From Meridianimarinicoccus aquatilis (GTDB taxonomy: Bacteria; Pseudomonadota; Alphaproteobacteria; Rhodobacterales; Rhodobacteraceae), in NCBI RefSeq assembly GCF_004358675.1, contig NZ_SMZO01000034.1, positions 1 through 36,689 of the forward strand: a stretch of 36,689 nucleotides of DNA, written 5' to 3'. Shown in pieces: positions 32,865-36,689 of this stretch. Every line of letters begins with the position of its first letter. Position 1 is the first letter of the stretch. Made by a program: the position numbers and the translations under genes. The notes under the pieces are model-generated. The model did not search any database and had not been told where the DNA came from. It saw nothing but the letters and a program-made list of their open reading frames with translations.

Positions 32865-33767
32865 TTATTGTTCCGGTTCACCTACCCTCATAATTTCCCA
32901 GTCTAGCGTTATCCCGCTGGAATCGAAAACCCTTTTTCGCACCAACTCGCCCAAAGCTTCCAGATGGGCCGCAGTCGCAGTGCCTGTGTTGATCAAGAAA
33001 TTGGCATGTTTGGTCGACATCTGGGCACCGCCAAGTATTGCGCCCTTCATGTCGGCGTCTTCGATCAGCTTCCACGCCTTCAGGTCATGCACATCATCGG
33101 CGCGCCCCGTGGACGATGCGCCCGACGGGTTGCGAAAGGTTGATCCGGCTGAGCGGTCCTTTGTTGGCTGCGTCGCATCGCGCTTGGCGATCTGGTTGGC
33201 CATCTTGCGCTCTAAAACATCCGGGTCACCGCCCTCGGGGGCGCGGAACGTGGCTTCCGTCAACACCCAGCCGTCGGGCAAGTCACTGTGGCGATAGCGG
33301 AAATTCAGATCAGATGCACTAAGGGTTACCGAGTCGCCCTGCCGTGTCAGGGCGCGGGCGGACACGAAGTGGTCAGCGACATAGGATCCATAACAGCCCG
33401 CGTTCATGCGCACAGCCCCACCAATCGCGCCGGGAATGGTGCGCAAAAAGGTCAGATCCAAACCCGCCGCCGCCGCCTTGCGAGCCACATGGGCATCCAG
33501 CGCAGCCGCACCAGCGACCACCAAATCGCCCTTGATTTCAATGCTGTTAAACCCTCGTCCTAACCGGATGACCGTACCGCGAATACCCCCATCACGCACA
33601 ATCACGTTCGACCCGACCCCCAGCACAAACACCGCATCAGTCGGGTCCATCGCGGCCAATTCGGCGGCAAGTTCTGCCTCGGACGCGGGCAAAAGCAGCC
33701 GGTCGGCAGGCCCACCAACGCGCAGCCAGGTGAGTTCGGACAAAGGACGAGAGGCCGCCATGGGCAC
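32865..33767 (-). CDS. murB: UDP-N-acetylenolpyruvoylglucosamine reductase
   Basis: FAD- and NADPH-dependent reduction of UDP-GlcNAc-enolpyruvate to UDP-MurNAc. The protein has about 300 residues: [11 protein letters not shown] at the start, the FAD region [12 protein letters not shown] and [17 protein letters not shown], the catalytic Ser in AGSTFRNP and Glu in LDWEIMRVG. The frame is open to 33872, but the family start and the ribosome-binding site argue for GTG at 33767 (AGGAG six bases upstream) or the ATG at 33761. The ribosome-binding site is duplicated 22 bases upstream. ddl follows after 84 bases. Confidence 0.95.
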   Translation of the reverse strand: MPMAASRPLSELTWLRVGGPADRLLLPASEAELAAELAAMDPTDAVFVLGVGSNVIVRDGGIRGTVIRLGRGFNSIEIKGDLVVAGAAALDAHVARKAAAAGLDLTFLRTIPGAIGGAVRMNAGCYGSYVADHFVSARALTRQGDSVTLSASDLNFRYRHSDLPDGWVLTEATFRAPEGGDPDVLERKMANQIAKRDATQPTKDRSAGSTFRNPSGASSTGRADDVHDLKAWKLIEDADMKGAILGGAQMSTKHANFLINTGTATAAHLEALGELVRKRVFDSSGITLDWEIMRVGEPEQ

Positions 33768-33802
33768 GTATGACTCCTGTATGACACATGTATGACTCCT
33801 GT
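33768..33802 (-). repeat. Tandem duplication of the murB ribosome-binding site
   Basis: GTATGACTCCTGT occurs at 33768-33780 and 33790-33802 (ACAGGAGTCATAC on the coding strand), 22 bases apart. The copy next to murB serves the GTG start; the distal copy precedes an ATG at 33789 that is out of frame with murB. Confidence 0.8.
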
Positions 33803-33962
33803 CGAACATTCGGCGACAGGTCGGCACCGGGCCGCCCCCAAAGCTCTGCCCCGGATTGCGGGGCGGATGCAAGGCATGGCGAAGGTGCCAATCGCAAATC
33901 AGCGCCGAGCCCTACAGCGTCCGCCACTACACCCACAGAAACCTGAACAAGAAAAGGCCGCG

Positions 33963-34418
33963 TTAGGGAAGATCAGCCCCCACCAATGTCCTGACATCGG
34001 ACAAGATCAGAAATATTTTATCATGTTTGGCGACCACCCACATCATTCCAGCAGGAACACCCCACTTGATCAGAGTATCGATTGCCAGATCAAATTTCGC
34101 GCCGAGGTACCGCAGAACCGTGTTGACGGCCTCAGAGAGCTTTGAGGCGCTGATTTCAAGCTGCCCAAGGCTCGGGGCCTCTTTGCGCGCTTCGGTGGCG
34201 ATTTCCTGAACCGCATCTTGTGCAACTGATGCCGCTTCGCAAACCTCAGAGTATCGTTGATGATCCAACTCGAGAATCTCGGGTGGATTGTTATGATCCC
34301 GTGGAGCGTATGGAGCTTGAAGTATCAAAGCGCGAAGCCGCGCGTTTTCCACTAGAAGATCCTCGGTTTGGCGCCTGACTGTATGCTTGAGGTAGATGTC
34401 GACTACTTTCTTGTTCAC
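33963..34418 (-). CDS. Orphan hypothetical protein between murC and murB, probably 5'-truncated
   Basis: Not recognised. From GTG at 34418 it encodes 151 residues: a helical, charged region (EDLLVENARLRALILQ), the segment RDHNNPPE seen in small phage- and plasmid-associated proteins as I recall, a long helical middle, and a hydrophobic stretch (WGVPAGMMWVV). The frame continues upstream for 37 protein-like codons without ATG, GTG or TTG to a TAA at 34530-34532, which suggests the original 5' end is lost. Hand-counted lines have 45-55% G+C, against 65% in a murB line and 73% in a murC line. It interrupts a conserved cell-wall cluster. It may be a gene remnant or a recently acquired gene; expression is unproven. 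Confidence 0.5.
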   Translation of the reverse strand: MNKKVVDIYLKHTVRRQTEDLLVENARLRALILQAPYAPRDHNNPPEILELDHQRYSEVCEAASVAQDAVQEIATEARKEAPSLGQLEISASKLSEAVNTVLRYLGAKFDLAIDTLIKWGVPAGMMWVVAKHDKIFLILSDVRTLVGADLP

Positions 34419-34532
34419 CTCATCCGGGCCAGCATCCCAGACCTCGTTCTGGATCAGCGCAATGTCGGTGAGCAGCGCCCAATGCCGGTCCCAATCCCCC
34501 AGCAGCGGGCGACCTTCGAGCGCCGATGATTA

Positions 34533-34712
34533 TCGGGTTCTGGGTGCGGCACAAGTAAAGGCTGCGCATGATAGGAGGAGTCCTCGCTTGCGCAGGTATG
34601 ATAAGATCATTCACTCAGGTGTCCGGGGAAGGTAAGCCGACACCACACGCGCCGACCCAACCGGGCACGCGCCGCGAAACGCCGCCACATAAGGCGACGT
34701 TGCGCGCGTGCT
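34533..34712. other. Gene-free stretch after murC
   Basis: About 180 bases between the in-frame stop before the orphan frame and the end of murC. No supported gene. A short dyad ATGAT-AAG-ATCAT lies at 34598-34610 and GAGGA-G-TCCTC at 34575-34585. TGCGCA occurs twice nearby. No terminator with a T-run follows murC. Confidence 0.4.
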
Positions 34713-36134
34713 TCAGTCTTTGCTCAGCCGCTCTGGCAGGGCATTGGCCCATGCGCTGATCGTCCCCGCCCCAAGGCACACGACCATATCACCGGGCCGT
34801 GCCTGTTCGCGCACCAGGCGTTCCAGATCGTCTTCAGACATGACTTCGCGGGCGTGGCGATGGCCGTGGGCGATCAGCCCGGCAACCAGCCCCTCGCGCG
34901 ATGCACCGTCAATCGGGGCCTCGCCTGCTGCGAACACCTCGGTGATCCCCACCACATCCGCATCATTGAAACAGCTACAGAAATCTTCAAACAGCGAGTG
35001 CAGCCGCGAATAGCGGTGCGGTTGGTGCACGGCGATTACCCGGCCCGATGTGGCCTGCCGCGCGGCTTTCAGCACAGCGGCGATTTCGACCGGGTGATGG
35101 CCGTAATCGTCGATAACGGTCACGCCATTCACTTCGCCAACTTTGGTGAAGCGCCGGTTCACACCTTTGAAGGCGGCCAGCGCCTCGCGGATGGCACTGC
35201 GTTTCATGCCAAGGTGGCGGGCAACGGCGACGGCGGCCAGCGCGTTGGACACGTTGTGATCGCCCGGCATGGGCAGCGCGCAGCCTTCGATCATCGTGTC
35301 TTCATAGGCCAGCGAGATGTCGAAATGGGCCACGCCCGCCTCATAGCGCAGGTTCACGGCGCGCACATCGGCTTGGGCATTGAAGCCAAAGGTACGCACG
35401 CGGCGGTCGGCCACTCGGCCCACAAGTGCTTGCACTTCCGAATGGTCAGTGCAGCACACGGCCAGCCCGTAAAACGGAATGCGCGAAACGAAGTCATAGA
35501 ACCCGTCGCGAAGGCGGTCAAAATCGCCCCAGTGTTCCATGTGCTCGGGGTCGATATTGGTGACGATGGCGATGGTGGCTGGCAGGCGGTTGAACGAGCC
35601 GTCGGATTCGTCGGCCTCGACCACCATCCATTCGCCCTGCCCCATGCGCGCGTTGGACCCATAGGCGTGAATGACGCCGCCATTGATGACGGTCGGATCG
35701 ATGCCGCCCGCATCCAGCAGGGTCGCGACCATGGTTGTGGTCGTGGTTTTTCCGTGGGTGCCCGCGACGGCGATGTTGGATTTCAGGCGCATGAGCTCGG
35801 CCAGCATTTCGGCGCGGCGCACAACGGGAAGGCCGCGGCGGCGGGCTTCGTCCAGTTCCGGGTTGCCGGGTTTGATGGCCGACGAGATCACGATGACTTC
35901 GGCCCCTTCGAGGTTTTCGGCAGCCTGCCCGGTGAAGATTTTCGCGCCAAGGCTGGCGAGTCGGTCGGTGATCTTGGAGGCCTTCAGGTCAGAGCCTTGC
36001 ACTTGGTAGCCGTGATTGAGCAGCACCTCGGCGATGCCGGACATGCCGATACCGCCGATGCCGACGAAGTGGATTGCGCCCAATTCCAGGGGGAGTTTTG
36101 TTGCCGCGTTCATCCGTGCTTCCCAGTGTTTCAT
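34713..36134 (-). CDS. murC: UDP-N-acetylmuramate-L-alanine ligase
   Basis: ATP-dependent addition of L-alanine to UDP-MurNAc, the first stem-peptide step. The 473-residue protein has the Rossmann motif [17 protein letters not shown], the ATP loop AGTHGKT at 125-131, EADESDGSF and the C-terminal [10 protein letters not shown]. The ATG at 36134 overlaps the murG stop by four bases (ATGA); an ATG seven codons later, behind GGGAAG, is an alternative. murB would normally follow closely; here about 950 bases with the orphan frame intervene. Confidence 0.97.
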   Translation of the reverse strand: MKHWEARMNAATKLPLELGAIHFVGIGGIGMSGIAEVLLNHGYQVQGSDLKASKITDRLASLGAKIFTGQAAENLEGAEVIVISSAIKPGNPELDEARRRGLPVVRRAEMLAELMRLKSNIAVAGTHGKTTTTTMVATLLDAGGIDPTVINGGVIHAYGSNARMGQGEWMVVEADESDGSFNRLPATIAIVTNIDPEHMEHWGDFDRLRDGFYDFVSRIPFYGLAVCCTDHSEVQALVGRVADRRVRTFGFNAQADVRAVNLRYEAGVAHFDISLAYEDTMIEGCALPMPGDHNVSNALAAVAVARHLGMKRSAIREALAAFKGVNRRFTKVGEVNGVTVIDDYGHHPVEIAAVLKAARQATSGRVIAVHQPHRYSRLHSLFEDFCSCFNDADVVGITEVFAAGEAPIDGASREGLVAGLIAHGHRHAREVMSEDDLERLVREQARPGDMVVCLGAGTISAWANALPERLSKD

Positions 36135-36689
36135 GTGCTTGCCTGCTCTGCTTGTTTGTCTTGGGCGAGCCGTTCAACCAGCCCCGCCAATCGGTCGGTT
36201 GCATCTGGCCGACCCTGATCCAAAGCGCCATGCGCCATTTTTATGGCCGCGCCAGGGTGTTGCAGAACCGCTGCGATATGGCCCGACAGGTCGGCGGAAT
36301 TCAGCCGGCTTTCGGGGATCACCACTGCCGCGTCAGCCTGGGCCAACCCTCGCGCGTTGGCTGTTTGGTGGTCACCCGTGGCCGCCGCGAACGGGATCAG
36401 GATAGAGGGACGCCCGATCACAGAGATATCCGCAACCGAAGACGCCCCGGAACGCGAAATCACCAACTGCGCCTCGGCCATACGAGCGGGGAGATCGGTG
36501 AAGAAGGGTTGCACATCAGCGGTAATGTCATGTTCGGCGTAAAAGGCGGATACGCGGGCGTGATCCTCGCCGCGGGCCTGGTGCGACACGCGAAGCTGGT
36601 CGCGCAGATCTTGTGGCAGGGCGGCGACAGCGGCAGGCACCATGTCGGACAGGATGCGCGCGCCTTGGCTGCCGCCGATCACGAGCAGG
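36131..36689 (-). CDS. murG: Lipid II GlcNAc transferase MurG (N-terminal half outside window)
   Basis: Transfers GlcNAc from UDP-GlcNAc to lipid I at the inner face of the cytoplasmic membrane. The window contains the last 185 codons or so, the C-terminal donor-binding domain: [34 protein letters not shown] and [17 protein letters not shown] with DHQTANA. The frame runs off the right edge without a start. Its stop overlaps the murC start, the usual murG-murC order in alphaproteobacteria. Confidence 0.95.
   Translation of the reverse strand, partial: LLVIGGSQGARILSDMVPAAVAALPQDLRDQLRVSHQARGEDHARVSAFYAEHDITADVQPFFTDLPARMAEAQLVISRSGASSVADISVIGRPSILIPFAAATGDHQTANARGLAQADAAVVIPESRLNSADLSGHIAAVLQHPGAAIKMAHGALDQGRPDATDRLAGLVERLAQDKQAEQAST

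Noticed and set aside
33790-33936. A 99-codon minus-strand frame over the murB start containing an ATG at 33789
   Set aside because: No family resemblance; it results from the duplicated ribosome-binding site and is not supported as a gene, although ribosomes may enter it.
34854-36218. A 454-codon plus-strand frame over murC
   Set aside because: Antisense to well-conserved MurC; no recognisable domain and no ribosome-binding site.
1-36689. CRISPR arrays, tRNA or rRNA genes, insertion sequences and prophage genes
   Set aside because: Read through on both strands; no spaced repeat array, cloverleaf, rRNA segment, transposase or integrase was recognised. A covariance-model scan would be needed to exclude small RNAs.

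Overview
The window is a chromosomal segment of an alphaproteobacterium, most likely a Rhodobacterales (Roseobacter-group) species. This rests on several signs taken together: a division and cell-wall cluster running murG-murC-murB-ddl-ftsQ-ftsA-ftsZ and continuing into lpxC-bamD-recN; a LexA box of the alphaproteobacterial GTTC-N7-GTTC type before uvrA; poly-3-hydroxybutyrate genes phaA-phaB; an ArsR regulator of the SqrR/BigR type; and generally high G+C coding DNA. No rRNA, tRNA, CRISPR array, insertion sequence or integrase was seen. Species-level placement is inference.

Left part (1-12.6 kb). A DEAD-box RNA helicase runs off the left edge and is divergent from an alpha/beta-hydrolase-OsmC fusion. 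uvrA and the glutamine-dependent NAD synthetase gene nadE follow on the minus strand; the 121-base gap between them holds a LexA box that overlaps a hairpin. Divergent from nadE lies a compact three-gene unit: an exported protein made of 18-19 MORN repeats, a fusion of an L-2-haloacid dehalogenase to a serine alpha/beta hydrolase, and an overlapping PLP-dependent serine/threonine dehydratase. This unit is the least conventional part of the window. An ArsR-family regulator with the cysteine pair of persulfide sensors follows.

Middle (12.6-25.6 kb). A stand-alone EAL (c-di-GMP phosphodiesterase) gene precedes phaA and phaB, which make (R)-3-hydroxybutyryl-CoA for polyhydroxybutyrate. The DNA before phaA and between phaA and phaB is rich in hairpins and short repeats, and a strong intrinsic terminator closes phaB. 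Then come a small DUF465 protein with its own terminator, a DUF2007/TrmN6-like methyltransferase pair divergent from a long-chain polyprenyl diphosphate synthase (quinone side chain), ispE (MEP pathway), an exported TPR protein, ETF-ubiquinone oxidoreductase, greA, and an unrecognised two-helix membrane protein convergent with recN.

Right part (25.6-36.7 kb). All genes lie on the minus strand and transcription runs right to left: murG (partial), murC, an orphan low-G+C reading frame, murB, ddl, ftsQ, ftsA, ftsZ, terminator, lpxC, bamD, recN. The genes supply lipid II (MurG, MurC, MurB, Ddl), the divisome (FtsQ, FtsA, FtsZ) and the outer membrane (LpxC, BamD). Overlapping stops and starts (murG/murC, ddl/ftsQ, ftsQ/ftsA) indicate translational coupling. 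The orphan frame between murC and murB is lower in G+C than its neighbours, appears to lack its 5' end, and is the best candidate for inserted DNA. Just downstream of it the murB ribosome-binding site is duplicated in tandem.
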